DNA from: Selaginella moellendorffii
Lineage: Eukaryota; Streptophyta; Lycopodiopsida; Selaginellales; Selaginellaceae
Assembly: GCF_000143415.4 (NCBI RefSeq)
Contig: NW_003314276.1
Location: 1,468,466-1,532,465, forward strand
DNA: 64,000 nucleotides
Reading direction: 5' to 3'
Part shown: positions 33,805 through 45,870 of the stretch, in pieces
Layout of the letters: each line of letters begins with the position of its first letter
Position numbering within the stretch: position 1 is the stretch's first letter
Notes under the pieces: model-generated
Seen by the model: only the letters and a program-made list of their open reading frames with translations
What the model was told of the DNA's origin: nothing
The model's database searches: none
Position numbers and translations under genes: made by a program

Positions 33805-34616
33805 TCACAACGTGTGAACCATATCTTGGATCCATATCAATGGATTGGAGATTGTTAACGATGCAAGATCCTTTGGTAGATCATTCCCTGTGATGAAAGC
33901 TACTTCCCGGAGCCTCTGTATGGCTCTCGCCATCTTCGAGTTTGCGACAAGGTGCCATGGAGACTCCAGCAAGTTGGGAGAGAGGAGCAGCGCGTATGCC
34001 ACGGCCAGCGTCCCGGAGAAGACGTCCAACTGAATCGACCAGTTGCTCCGCAGCAAGAAGATTGCAAGAGAGGAAAGAGCGGTGGTGCCAGCGAAAGTGG
34101 GCAGAACGATCGACCAGGCATAGCTGAAGATCCAAGGATCATTGAACTCGAGCATGAGCTGCCAGGCCATGTTGAGCACGCCCACGAAGCACAAGCTTGC
34201 CTTGGACAGTTCAATCGTGGGATTTGTCCATGCCATCGAAAGGATTCCAGTCAGACCAGAGGCGAGCATGATGAGAGTGTAGATGGTGTTGAAGTTGATG
34301 CCCCAGATTACCGCTAGCATCTCACCTGTGGAAACAAGATGATCCTTTGAGTGCTCTAGCTAGAGACGGTGATGCAAAGAAACTTACAGAAGATCAAAGG
34401 GACTAGTGTGAGGAAGAACTGGAGATCAAGGCCCTGTTTATCTGGATTGCCTTCAAGATTGAGGATCGCCAAGATGCTGAGAAGAGATTGGAAAACAAGT
34501 GGCCAATAGCCCAGCCCGTAGAAGAAACTTTGCCACTTGAACAGCCACTGGTGATTGCTCCACCGCTGCAAGATCTCCTCTAGACTATACTCACCACTCA
34601 CCATGGGCAAAGCCAT
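33805..34616 (-). CDS. Multi-pass membrane protein of unknown function
   Basis: Two exons (minus): 34616-34388 and 34325-33805; total 750 nt, 249 aa. About six hydrophobic segments: around residues 28-48 (FFYGLGYWPLVFQSLLSILA), 62-80, 82-105, 115-130, 140-160 and 165-185. The N-terminus MALPMVSGEYSLEEILQRW is amphipathic with no clear cleavage site. The C-terminal ~45 residues are hydrophilic. I do not recognise the family. It is tail-to-tail with the BAHD gene (170 bp apart). Confidence 0.7.
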
Positions 34617-35860
34617 TGTCCTTCCTTTTGAAACCCTAACTCAGAAATCTCAACAATCCTTAAAATGAATTAGAAAAAGAATATATTTAATTGTGTTAGA
34701 TTCTCAATATATAATTTAAATTGTTTTATATCAGAATAAATTTTAATGAAAAGAAATTGAGGGGTTTTAAAATGTAAAAAATAAATTAAAATATTGTCAA
34801 TGGAAAATAAAATAAAATTAATGGTTTCATTAATTTATAAAAAGAAAAATTAATTTTTGAGTGTTAAAAGATTAAATATTATGATGCAAAACTATGTTTA
34901 AGTATCAAAAATTTATTATAGACTTAAGAATCCATTCTAGGTTTAACAACATTCTAGGTCTAACAAGTTCAACAACAAAATAAAGAAAAAACCCTTTCTT
35001 TTGTAGTCCTTTTTTTAAGAATTCTTTTTATGAATATCTAGGATAAAATTTTAATGATCAAGTTTTGGATATTCATTAGCACTTACAAATATTATTTTCA
35101 GTGTTTAATATTAAATATATTCAAGTTGAATAAAGAAACTAATAAAATTAAATTATTAATTTTAAAAGTAAATTTCATTAAATTAATTAAATTTATATGT
35201 ATGTATGTATGTTTAAAATTTAAGTTTTTAATAATTTGTATAAAGAAAAACAAGAAATATATTTTTTGAAAACATCATATTTACTTTATATTAATATTAA
35301 ATTATTTTTATATTAAATTTTAAATGTAGCAACGCTTGGTTTGCTTAATGGTAATTTTATTATTACTTATTAATCTAATTGATCAAATAAAGTTTATAAT
35401 TATAAGCATGTTGGTAATTTATAAACACAAGATTAATCTTATTGCATATCAACCATTAGATAATAGAATAAAAAAGAATATACTAGAAAGGGTTTAGGAA
35501 AGTTTATAAATTATAAACATGTTTATAAATTATAAATACCAGATTAATCTAAATGAATACCAACCATTAGATGGTAGAATATCCCAGAATATTCAAGCAT
35601 ATTCTAGGTATATTCACTACCATCCCAGTCCCCCTAGAGGTTTGCTTAAGCAAACCAAAAAGCTACAAAATAACTTATCAAATCTTTCATGAATAAATTA
35701 TTTTTAATGCTAAATTGATAAAAAATATTTTTGAATATTCTTAAATATTTTCAAGCAAACAAAGGACATTGTCTTGTGTAACGGCAGGACAAACACAGAT
35801 AAGCATTTATTAATCCTAGGCGTATAAGGTAGTATGTACATAAACAAATACGAGGCGCAA
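34617..35860. repeat. AT-rich repeat island
   Basis: No gene. Contains two imperfect copies of an AT-rich unit at about 35390-35470 and 35500-35590, each with GATTAATCT followed by CAACCATTAGAT; the second also matches 6640-6706 inverted. The stretch 35050-35170 resembles 61820-61915 and 63260-63400. These are pieces of dispersed repeats, likely LTR debris. Confidence 0.5.
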
Positions 35861-38795
35861 CTATTTCTCTCCAAACCACTGGTTGAGAGTCTCCATGACA
35901 ACGTCGCCCTTGATCACGGGATTGTCCGGCAGTAGAGGCAAGCTGTTGTCAGGCTTCTCCAAGCGCTCCACCACAACCGGCGCGGCAGGGACGCTCTCCC
36001 ACCAGGCCTTGAGTCGAGCGAGAAACTCACGCACCATTGGCCTCCGGAACTTGAGCTCCATGGTGAACTGATCCAGGACAAGGAGGGCCACGATGATCTG
36101 GAATGGCAGCGTCACGAGAAGGCCAGCGGCAGCGATCACGGAGAGCAAAGCCAAGTTGGTCGCCTGGAAAACTCAAACCAAGATCAACCAAATGAAAGAG
36201 AAGTTAAGAGACTACCTTTGGATTGCTGGACAGAGCGATCGTCCGGAGCTTCAAGAGAGCTACGTTGACGTTCTGGAGGAACGTCTCCAGTTGAGCCAGA
36301 GCTTCCTTCAGGGATATTATCTTTTGGAGTGTGTTGGAGGGAGGTTGTTCCTGGATTGTAACTTTTCCAAAGTCCGGCTCTACGTGTCCACTGGCTCTCA
36401 AACCTCGCAGTGCCAAAACTCCGATGCTACTGATAAGTAAAACACTGGGAAAAACGTAGCGCAGCCATCTCCTACAAAAGATATATAGTTAAAAATGAAC
36501 GAGAAGAGTTCTTCCAAGTGCTTACAAGTATAAGGCACCATAGAAGCACGCCAAGAACGCCAGTGTCTTTGGTGGCTCCTTCCATTCTTTAAGTTTCTTA
36601 AGCTCCATCACCATCGCTAGCAAAGGGGACATAAGTTCCTGCCAAAACAAAAACACGACACTAAAACTTCCACCGCTAGAAAAGGTTGCGTACCTTGAAA
36701 AGATCAATGTTTTCTGGAATTCCTGCGATTATAGCCCCGTCAATGGTTGCTTTCGTCAACTCAAGCTCCCTGTTTTGCTCCTTGCATTCCCCCACTGCCC
36801 TCTCCAGCTGACTCAAGCCTCCAACTACGTGATTCTTTCCCAGAACCATGCCTCCTCCTCCCAGTCTTTGCCTCCAAAATGCTATGGACTCTGCGCGGTT
36901 CCACGTCTCTGAGTCCATCCATTTTCGAAAGTAGATGCTACCATCCGTGCCAACTATATAGCCGCTTGAAGTGAGTTCGTTGTTTTTCGAGACCTGCGAG
37001 TTCTCGTAAGAGCTTAGCTCCATCCTACCACCCCAAAAGTCTACTGCCAGCGATTGAAGCACCAAGAACCCAGCTGCTGTCCTCGAAACATATGAATACT
37101 GGAGAAGTTTCTCTGGATGCTCCGGTGCTTTCTTTAAGGTAGCTTGCAAAGCTTGAAACCTTGCTATCCCAAGCAGCGCACTGTTTATGGCCCTTCTCCT
37201 TCCAGTCTTGGAGACGTAAGCGTATTCTGGAGAAGTTTCGCTCGTCTTTGGAGCATACTCTCGAATAAACCTGTGCACCATCATCATTTCTAGAATGAAC
37301 AGGTACCAAATTTCCCGGCGACCTCTACCTGTGAAGTCGACAAATTCCAGCACCCATGGATCGTCCCTGCAAGATAGCATTCAAAGTACAGATATTACAC
37401 ATCGCTTAAGTCAAAAACGTTCTCAAAACGTACTCCGAGCTCGAAGAAATCGAAATTGCAGAATCAAAGAGCTCCATCCCGAGGGGCCCAACTCTCCTAC
37501 GTTCAATTTTAGCCTCGGGTCCATCAAAACTGAGACGCAGTGTTTGTTTATCCTGGAAAGCAATCCTGAAAGGCTATGCAATACATAAAAGTCAGAAGGA
37601 CTAATGCTGGAAGAAAAAGAAACCAAGCTAAACCTCGAAATAGAGAGCACGATCCGTCATAGTCAAATTTCCAGGCCACGCCATCCCATTATCCCATTTC
37701 TGTACAGGTTGCCTCCGGCTAGCTCCAATACAAATAAGACTTTCGTCACGATCGAGCTCTAAGTTACATTCCTGACGAAAAATGTGTCGACCATTTACAA
37801 CACTGAATTTAGAGAAAACATAAAACTTAAAACAGAATCGAAGAAAAAAAACAAAAAGGTTTTGACACTCACCCGCACAGCTCGCAAAGATATCTATCCC
37901 AAGTGTCAAACGACAAACCATCTTTGTCGCCAGTAAGAGCTTTAAACAGGTGGTGCGCCGTGGCTACGTCGGCAGCTCCAGGTACGGAGGGCGCGATTCT
38001 TGCAAACGCTGGTTCTTGTACAAGTGTCTGCACCAAAAGGAGTTTTGGAGACGGAAAAAAAAAATGAAAAGAAGGCTTACTTGAATTTTTTCTTGAGCTT
38101 CCATGTAAGGTTGCTGCCATGCCAGCATTGTTATAAAGGTGAGACGTCGAAACGCAGCATCCTGGAGAAGGAGAGAGCGATGACAAACAAACGCTTTCAC
38201 AAAGTTATTGACAAGTTCTACCTTTAAGTTTGGTATGAAATCTCCAGAGCCTCTTCCCAGGAACCGAAAGCAGCAAAACTCGAGTAAGTTTCGTGCTTCG
38301 TTTTGCACAGAAACTGGAGCATATCTTTCGAAATGTTCTCTCATCCTCCTGCCTGTCACTCCACTCAATCTTTTTTTTTCCCCGCGGAGAAGGAAAGAAA
38401 AAACCGTCATTGGATTCTCATCGATCGATCGAACTAGAACACTTACCGACTGAATTGCTCAATCGCATTGATCGCAGCAGTAGAAAGCTCGCCTCTAGGC
38501 GTTTTACTGTCCACTGTTTGCTCCTTAACACTAAACGCCTCTAGCAGCTGTCGTTGCTCGTCAATTCCACCATCGTCCCTCACATTCTGATCGCCTTGCC
38601 AGAACGCACTGATGACTGCGCCAGAATCGAGAGCTAGAAGCCAAGAAATCTCACAATATCATACCATTCCGCCTCGAGCAATGCCTCAATCGTCGAAACG
38701 CCGCCTTGCGACCGCAGCAGCAGAGATTCAGCTGGAAGAATGCGCCGCGATTGACTGGAAGAAGCCAGGAACTCATCCCCGGCGCCCAGACACAT
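35861..38795 (-). CDS. DUF639-family protein
   Basis: Exons (minus): 38795-38655, 38586-38447, 38369-38222, 38161-38081, 38027-37873, 37802-37634, 37552-37434, 37366-36694, 36638-36526, 36471-36216, 36163-35861; total 2298 nt, 765 aa, within the family's usual 650-850. DUF639 signatures: EALLEAEWYDI near the start, RRMREHFERYAPVSVQNEARN, FLGRGSGDFIPNLK, KALTGDKDGLSFDTWDRYL, MTDRALYFE, DPWVLEFVDFTGRGRREIWY, and a C-terminal pair of membrane-like helices (YVFPSVLLISSIGVLAL and LSVIAAAGLLVTLPFQIIVA) before the acidic tail. The family is plant-wide with no proven biochemical function. The intron before exon 3 ends in a purine run (an AAAAAAAAAG acceptor), which is unusual. Confidence 0.9.
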
Positions 38796-39163
38796 CCCTC
38801 CATTTTTCCTTGTTCTTCGCTAGGGTAGAAAACGAATATGCCACCTCCACATACTTTATTCCACGTAGTTTCCACGTGGGCACTGTACAAAGCCCTTATC
38901 TCCAGCCGTTGGATAAATCCTCTAAATTTGTGAAAAGTATTTACTTAATCCCTTCAGCTCAAAATCTTAAACTGTTGGTTGGGGAGAAGAAATTTGGAGC
39001 AAATAATAAGAGGGAAAATTACTATTTCTCCCCTCTTTCTTGTGATAAAACATTTACAAAGTATTATTTTATATTGTTTAAACGGATAAGAATTGGAGTA
39101 AGTGTTAAAGGAAAAGTGATTTTAAGGAAGCCCTAAATAAAATGTTGATAAAAGTTTGCAAAG

Positions 39164-39345
39164 CTAAATAAACAATGTTCTGGAATTAAAAGTTCTGTGC
39201 ATAGCATACTGAGCAACCACTTGGAAGCTTTTCAAAAGCAGTGATGAACTATCTTGTTCCCAGGCATTTCTCTGCATCAATCCTTTCAACAGCTCTTTGA
39301 TTGCACATGAGGTTTGTGATTGGGATCCTTTAAGTAGCAAAATTA
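39164..39345 (-). pseudogene. SNI1 3'-end pseudogene fragment
   Basis: The minus strand resembles exons 13-14 of the intact SNI1 gene: LLLKGSQSQ corresponds to VLLKESQSQ, and the block around 39215-39250 matches 42331-42370 nearly base for base through GAAGCTTTTCAAAAGCAG. Frames are shifted relative to the functional copy. It follows block A just as the intact locus does, with the small coiled-coil gene deleted. Confidence 0.6.
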
Positions 39346-40122
39346 AGTGGCTATATAATTTTAAACACACGATTAAGAGCTTGGCCACAAAAGATGTTTC
39401 ATCCTGCTTATTGTGCTCGAGGAAGCATGCCTTAAACTCCTCATCGTCAATGCGTGCTGCACTGACTAGTGCCAAGAGCTAGAGAAACACAGTGTGCCTT
39501 CCTGCCAGTGCTCAAAAACTTGTTCAGTGTTCACAGTAACACAAGATTGGTGGAATTTTGTCTCTTTTTGTGAATCTAGTGTTAAAGATAAGTGCACTCA
39601 GTGCGCAATCTTTGCACATGTGCATGTGAGTGAATAACTAGGTACAAAGCTCTCCACGTACCACGCTTGGATTGTCTCGAACAGCGCTCCGCCCTCCACA
39701 CACTGCAATCAACTGTACCTGAAGCAGGAGATGACGTCCCTCGTGGCATCCACGGTTTCTCTCAAGCCCGGGGGCACAAGCTTGAATAGGCGATCCTCCT
39801 CCCTGCTGTAGACTTCAAGGAAACAAGGCTCATTCGAGATAAAAGGGAACTACTTCAACTGCTGACGGATCGCAGCTCTGTCTGCTCGTGAGACAGAGAA
39901 ACAAAACAGAGTGGTCGCCAACTTTGTGGAAAACAGCATCTATATCTGCCCTACGTCCGAGTGTACAGGACTAGACACAGTCGACAAAATAGAATGTTAG
40001 CAAATGACGATGCTAGGCTGCTGCTAAGAGTTGTGCTCGATCGTATGTGCTTGTCCAGGGCAGGAGAAAGATCAATGCAGGTAATTTAGTCTGTTTATCA
40101 TCGTTTCTTGTTCTCTTACTCA

Positions 40123-40700
40123 TCACAGATCCAAGCAAGTAAGTGTCATTGATTGCTTGAAAAAGTCAGGTATTCGTGAGCTCCCGGTCAATCTTTGGAT
40201 GAGGGATTTCGTGGACAAAACCAACAAGTCAAAAGCCAACAAGGCTGCATCCGCTCGACTAGACATCGATGTCGTATGTGCGGCGAGCCAGGAGCTTGAA
40301 CATGAAAGATGTTTCACTCTGCTTGGTGTACTCGAGGAACTCTGCCTTGACGTCCTCTTCGTCCTCGTCGTCAATGCGAGCCAGGCGTGCTGCCTCCTTT
40401 TCCGGTGAACTCTTGCGCGAGCCCACGAAACACACATCCTCGCCATGTAACAGCCGCGGCTCTCTGGCTCATAATCCATTGGCGTCACGTAATACACCTT
40501 CGTCTCCGGGTCGCTGCGCACGCCCAAGTGGTTGCCCGATGCGCGCTGCCTCTGCAGGACGTGGAACGTGGAGGGAGGGTGGCCATGCAGCTGCCGCATG
40601 GCTGGAGCGGCCCCCTTACGGATCGCCTCGTCTGTGAAAAATAAACTGAAAAATCGAGAATGCTGAAGGATCACAAGATCGGCTTCTCTCGACAAGTTCG
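40123..40700 (-). pseudogene. Unrecognised coding remnant
   Basis: A minus-strand frame includes MRQLHGHPPSTFHVLQRQRA then ETKVYYVTPMDYEPESRGCY, and a second frame (reached by a shift near 40445) continues VCFVGSRKSSPEKEAARLAR, then the acidic IDDEDEEDVKAEFLEYTKQS and ends RRTYDIDV with a stop at about 40262. A degraded partner of the second part lies at 39400-39480. GC content and codon-like character suggest a real former gene. I do not know the family. Confidence 0.4.
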
Positions 40701-41627
40701 ACAGGAAGCTCCGGGTTGCTCAACCACAGCCGCGCATCTAACACGGCAGACGTTCTCCTCGTGCGTAAGGTAAGGGCACACCGTAATAAGAGAAGCAAGC
40801 CTTCCGCCATCACTCAGATCTACCAGGAGCTGCTCCAGATCCTTGCAGTTACAGTGGTTTGTGTGGGTAGTTTCAACTCCGATGGCTTGCAGCGCGGGAT
40901 GTCATTAAGAAAGAAATCCAGCTTTGAGGACCACCACCCCTCCACGGCCTTCGGACGTTCCTTTAACAGCAGAGAGAGAAAAACAGTGTGTACCTTGGGG
41001 TATTCCTCCTAGGTACGTATTTCTCCACGTACCACGCTTCGATTGTCTCAAACAGAGCTCCACCCTAACAACTGTACCTGCACGGCTTCTCTCAAGCCGT
41101 CCATTAGCCAGCCCTAAAAGACAAGATTAAGTATTTACTTAATCACTTCAGCTGAATCTTAAGCCGTTGGTCATTTATACACACAACCCTTGAAACCTGC
41201 GAAGACAAGAAATTTGGAGCAAAAGAGAAGAGGGCAAATCTCTTTGATTTCTCCCCTCTTTTGTTTTTCCTCTTGGCGATGTCTTGCTCGTGCTGTTGCT
41301 GTACGTGCTCGTATTCAACGCTGGAATGGTGCACAGCTCCACTTTGGAAGATTTATTGCATCCTTCGCTACTTTGAGAAGGAGCTGATGCATCAAATCTT
41401 TGTCATTGGCCTCTTTAGAAACTGGTAAGCTTCCTTTCTTCGAGATTGTCCTGGAAAAAGAAAACAAAATGGTTTTCTCAGGAGACAAAGAGGCGTTCGA
41501 TCGGAGCAAAACCTAGCAGAGATTGAGAACCTTGGGCCGATCACGCTCACTTTGGACAATCAGCCTTTCACCTGTCAAGATGGATCATGGTCTGCTGGTA
41601 AAACTCAATCCGTTACCTCTCTCGAGA

Positions 41628-42111
41628 ATGGAAGTACAAGTCTTAGTTGTGCTCGATCCAGGTCCTGGAATCCCGAGAACAGCGATGGGAATCCATCGAG
41701 AGATTGATGTCTTGAGGCGTGAAAGGAAACACCTGGTAAAACTCGAAATAAAAACACAAAACAAAACTCGTAAGTAGCTCCAAAAACTTACAGTTCTTGG
41801 ATTTGTAGAAGAGAGAGGTGGCCAAGTACGCAAGGAAAACAGAAGAGCTCAAAGGCATGAAGGATAAGATCAACATGCTGGACTTCAAGTACCAGCTTCT
41901 TCTCGACATGGTAAGAACTTAAGCTCGCTGGAGTTAGAAGGAAACTTTTCTGAATAAATGGATTTGATCAATCGATTGATTGATTGAGCAGTGGACCACG
42001 AAAGTCATGGGTGGTGAGAATGGAGGCGGTTCTCCGAGAAGAGGCCTCAGTAGGACACCATCACCACGAAAGAGTCCGAAGAACACTCCACAGCGGAGTC
42101 GCAGCCGATAA
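41628..42111 (+). CDS. Small coiled-coil protein with Ser/Arg-rich tail
   Basis: Exons 41628-41735, 41809-41910, 41992-42111 give 109 aa; all introns phase 0. Residues ~25-70 form a charged helix (HREIDVLRRERKHL|KREVAKYARKTEELKGMKDK, then NMLDFKYQLLLDM). The tail is basic and rich in Ser-Pro and Ser-Arg pairs (GSPRRGLSRTPSPRKSPKNT). Upstream, 41480-41580 contains a further exon-like frame, so the gene may start earlier. It is convergent with SNI1 (about 100 bp apart). Family not recognised; the SP/SR tail suggests a nuclear or microtubule-associated protein, which is inference. Confidence 0.45.
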
Positions 42112-42212
42112 AAATCTGTTACTACCTGTGAAGATCGTCAAGAACAAACATTGCTCCAAAAACGCGTTTACCTGTCTTAGAGATTAGTCTTTCTCAATTG
42201 GAGTTGACGACT

Positions 42213-44176
42213 TCAGATGTTGCTCAAGACCTCCGCCACAACCAAGGCCTGCTTTGCAGTCGGATGGACAATGAAATCCCTAGAAAACAGGAAACAAATG
42301 TTTTGGAGAACTTTGATTTAGGCATAGCATACCGAGGAACCGCTTGAAGCTTTTCAAAAGCAGCGATGAACAGTCCTGCAATCGAAGAGCCGTCGGAAGG
42401 ATTGCTGCAGAGAATTGCCTGGAAAAAGAAAAGAAAAAGAAAAAGAAAAAGAAATTGTTTTGCAAAATTGAGAAACAAAACAGCGATACCTGAAACGCGT
42501 GAGCAAGCAGCAATTGTGATTGTGATTCTTTGAGTAAGACCTGCGCAGTTCGATCATCGAAGCGTTGCAGCAAGACTTTGAAGGATGAAAAATCTATAGG
42601 TGGCCGCTACAAAAAGATAAAAACGTTCGAACTCTTCCAATCATAAGTTACAGAAAGAAAACCACATACCCTTGAGGAAAATAGCTTAACAAAACACTCC
42701 ATTACGAATTGGAGCTTCTGCTCGGGTTTCTGGATTGCCTTATGAAATAAAAACATCGTCGATATTTAAAAGCATGTAAATAGATAAACACACCTCCAAG
42801 AAAATAGGCATTTTTTCACCGTTATTCTTGAACAGTTTGTCCACTAACTGGTCGATATAATCCTTCGTTAAGCTGACAAAGGTAAAGATTATCGCACCAT
42901 TATAAACAACGATTCTCACCTCGTTTTCAGTTCATCAAGGTGAAATAGCTTGTGAAAACAATAAGAGACGTTATTACAACAAGGTCACAGAAAAACTTAC
43001 CAGAGATATCAACGCTTGGGTCGATTTATAAATGATGTCGAAGTACTGGAGACTACTATTGTTCTCTGTCACTCCCTCCAAACTAAAATGTAGCAACTCC
43101 AGGAGGATCTTATCAAAGGAAGAATTTCCACCGCACATCTCCAACTGCTTATAAACGCAAAACCTCTCCATATTTGCACCTGCGAGATCTTCAAACTTTT
43201 AGCTTCTACCCTTTCTTAAAAAAACACATACCATCGAAGGTTGCCCGTGTCTGCTCAAAATCTTTGACCAACTGATCAATGAAGTGCCGAAACACAAGTG
43301 TTTTCACCGGAAACTGAAACTCCATTGTAAAGAAAAGCATGTAAGGAGAAAATAACAGAAAGAAATAAATAAAATTTCACTTACGGCGCGGATTGGAGAC
43401 TCTTTAACCATTAAATCTCTGGCAAGCGATGACAGATTCTAGAAGGCATCCGTCAGAACATGGAGAAAAGGAAAATTAAATAAATAAATGGTGAATTGAG
43501 TTACCAAGGAGGTAATGCAGGAAACATTTTTGTAAGGGACTTCCGACGCGTAAGATATGACTACCTGTGAAAAAGAAAAGGAAGAAAGATAGATTGATCA
43601 GTATGGTCGAAGAGGTTACCTCGTCTAAGTCTTTCAAAAGTCTGTAGCTCGCCATTGCCACCTCCATGGATTTGCTTTCTCGCAAACACGAGTAGACAGC
43701 TCTGTAGATGCTCCTAGAAATCCAAAACTTAGAAAAGTTTTTCTTTCTTTTCTCTTTTCTTTGCTTACTTGCTTGGCCTGGCTTGCTCGGGCATCACAAA
43801 CTCCTCAAAAACGACATCCAGGAACGAAAGCTCTGAAAAGAGTTAACGAGAAACTAAAGAAAAGAAAAACCATAAAAAGCGAGAGAGCTCATACTGTCGT
43901 CTCGAATGGATTCGGAGTCTTTGACGCCCTGTGAATCCAGCATTGCGAGCACATTGTCTTCCATGTAGCCCACACCAAAGTCGACAGTTTCCTGGAAAAA
44001 ATTCGTTCATGAAAAAGAAATCGACAAGAGAACCATTTCTCACCCCTTCTGGCTCCGGCGCACCACCGCGCGCAGCAATCTACAAAACCAGCGAGCTCAA
44101 CACACGCCACCGGAGGGAAAATGCTTACCCGGGAAGACGATCGCCGCTGCCGCTTCATCGTCCCGCCCAAACTCAT
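42213..44176 (-). CDS. SNI1: Negative regulator of systemic acquired resistance SNI1
   Basis: Fifteen short exons (minus): 44176-44129, 44079-44044, 43991-43895, 43832-43769, 43713-43620, 43564-43505, 43438-43385, 43313-43232, 43179-43001, 42948-42920, 42872-42794, 42738-42670, 42606-42490, 42418-42333, 42279-42213; total 1161 nt, 386 aa. A short basic N-terminus (KRQRRSSSR) precedes helical-repeat sequence with the SNI1-like EDNVLAMLDSQGVKDSESI, SIYRAVYSCLRESKSMEVAM then ASYRLLKDLDE, and LLLAHAFQAIL near the C-terminus. In Arabidopsis SNI1 is an armadillo-like nuclear protein of the SMC5/6 complex linking DNA-damage control to suppression of salicylic-acid responses. Identification rests on remembered motifs. 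Pieces of the gene recur at 39164-39345 and 57245-57450. Confidence 0.8.
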
Positions 44177-44224
44177 TAGGGTTTACACTAGAACAGGATA
44201 TTCCTTTCCCCCTTAAGATCCTTT

Positions 44225-45870
44225 TAGTCGAAGTGTGATAGCTTGATTGAGGCTCGCGAGACCATCGCCCACGATCAGGGATGAGCTGCCGCAATGGAAG
44301 AAATGCCGCCACTTCCACTCCATGAGATCCTATTCATCTAGATCCTATCAAGCTCCACTCCCTGGTTCCTGGAAATCCCCCCAAAGCATCTCGACCTACG
44401 CCTCTGCGATCCAGCTTTGCGGGAACTCGAATCGCTCTCCGTGCACCTAGTTGGAAATGGCTGGGATCGAAACACTTTCTCCTAGTGGAATAGTTTGGCA
44501 AATGCGGCAGCTTGGACGAATCCCACTGGGCATTTGAGAGAATTGCGACGCACTCATGGATGTATTATATTATTTAGGATAAAATTTTGGATGTGTGAAT
44601 CTTGAGAGGGGAAGTTGTAATGAAAAATTGACTCCATTTTTGAGATCATGACAGCAGCCTACACCGGCAATGGGAATCTCCACGAAGCTTCGCCCAGATG
44701 CCTGACAAAGATATTGTGTCATGCACTGCATATTCCCAGGTGCAGAGACATGTTCAACTAGATGCCGCAGTGGTCGTGGAACGCAATCATAAGGGTATAT
44801 TCTCTGTCTGGCACCGCAAAGGATCTTTTCGACAAGATGCCCCAGCGGACAATCGTGTGCTGGTCGCGGAATATGCCCAGAAACGGCGAGTGAGAAGATT
44901 CCATATGGTGCTGTGGAACGAGGTGGTTGACGTGGGAATGGCGAACAAGGCCATCGAGCTCTTGGAGGCGATGTCTCTTGGAACACGCAAATGAAGGTGT
45001 TTGTGCAGATTGGAGATCTCGAAAGCGCAAAGAGGTCGTTTGATTCCACTCCAAAGCCGGACTTGGCATCATTTACTACAATGGTGGTGGCGTTTTCGCA
45101 GCAGGGGAAGCTCCCAAAAGCGAGAGAGATGTTCGATCGGATGCCCTGTCGAGACACAGTGGCGTGGACGACAATGGTTTCGGCTTATGCTCAAAACAGG
45201 CATGTCAACAGCGCAAGAAATCTGTTCCTTGAGATGCCAGAGAAGAACTTGTGTCGTGGAACGCAATGGTGGCGGCGTACGGACAGAACTGCGATGGAGC
45301 TACTGCAGTTCATCTGTTTAGATTAATGGATCTGGAGGGTATTCAAGTGGATTCTATAAGTTTGGTGAGTGCTTTGGATTGATGTTCTTCCGAGACAGCT
45401 CTGGCCGAAGGATTAAATATAGAATGCTATGAAGCTTAAACTATGAATTCAGAACTTTGCAGGCTCTGGGAAAATTGAAGGACAATTGAAGGACAGATTC
45501 ACCACAAGTACTGAATATCACATAGGAAGAGTCTGAGGTTTATGCTGATGCTGTGGAGCTGGGATTTTATCAAGATACAACGCTTGCAAACTCGCTAGTT
45601 GCAATGTATGCGAGTTGTGGATGCCTTGGTGAAGCTCGCAAGCTGTTTGATGGAATTCTAGCAAAGAATGTGGTGTCCTGGCCGACCATGGCGCTGCTTA
45701 CGCATAGAACAGCAAGACTCATCAAGCATTTCATCTGTTTAGAACTATGCTGCTGATGCCGAACGAGGTAACTCTCATAACTGTCCTAAGGCTGTGTAGT
45801 TAAAGTGGTAAACTATGTGATGCCAAAGAGAACTTCATACTTGTGACTGGAGATTTGAACCTTTCAACAT
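44225..45870 (+). pseudogene. PPR pseudogene, duplicate of the 57.6-59.4 kb gene
   Basis: Aligns along its whole length with 57520-59150, from the shared leader GTGTGATAGCTTGATTGAGG through the SYSS, SAKRSFDSTPKPDLASFTTM and VAMYASCGCLGEARKLFDG regions. Frames are broken by deletions near 44360, 44440-44680 and 44810-44960, by a stop replacing the DGCSS segment near 45380, and by an insertion at 45415-45530. No long frame survives. It lies head-to-head with the intact SNI1 gene. Confidence 0.92.

Larger units (their letters stand above)
38930..41620. repeat. Decayed duplicated blocks between DUF639 and SNI1 genes
   Basis: Three homologous pairs are visible. Block A: 38935-39045 and 41125-41265 (both contain GAAGAAATTTGGAGC- or AAGAAATTTGGAGC-type sequence then a CTCCCCTCTT motif). 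Block B: 39400-39480 and 40270-40410, minus frames ARIDDEEFKACFLEHNKQ and ARIDDEDEEDVKAEFLEYTK. Block C: 39640-39780 and 41010-41110, both with CTCCACGTACCACGCTT. No intact gene remains. Confidence 0.65.
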
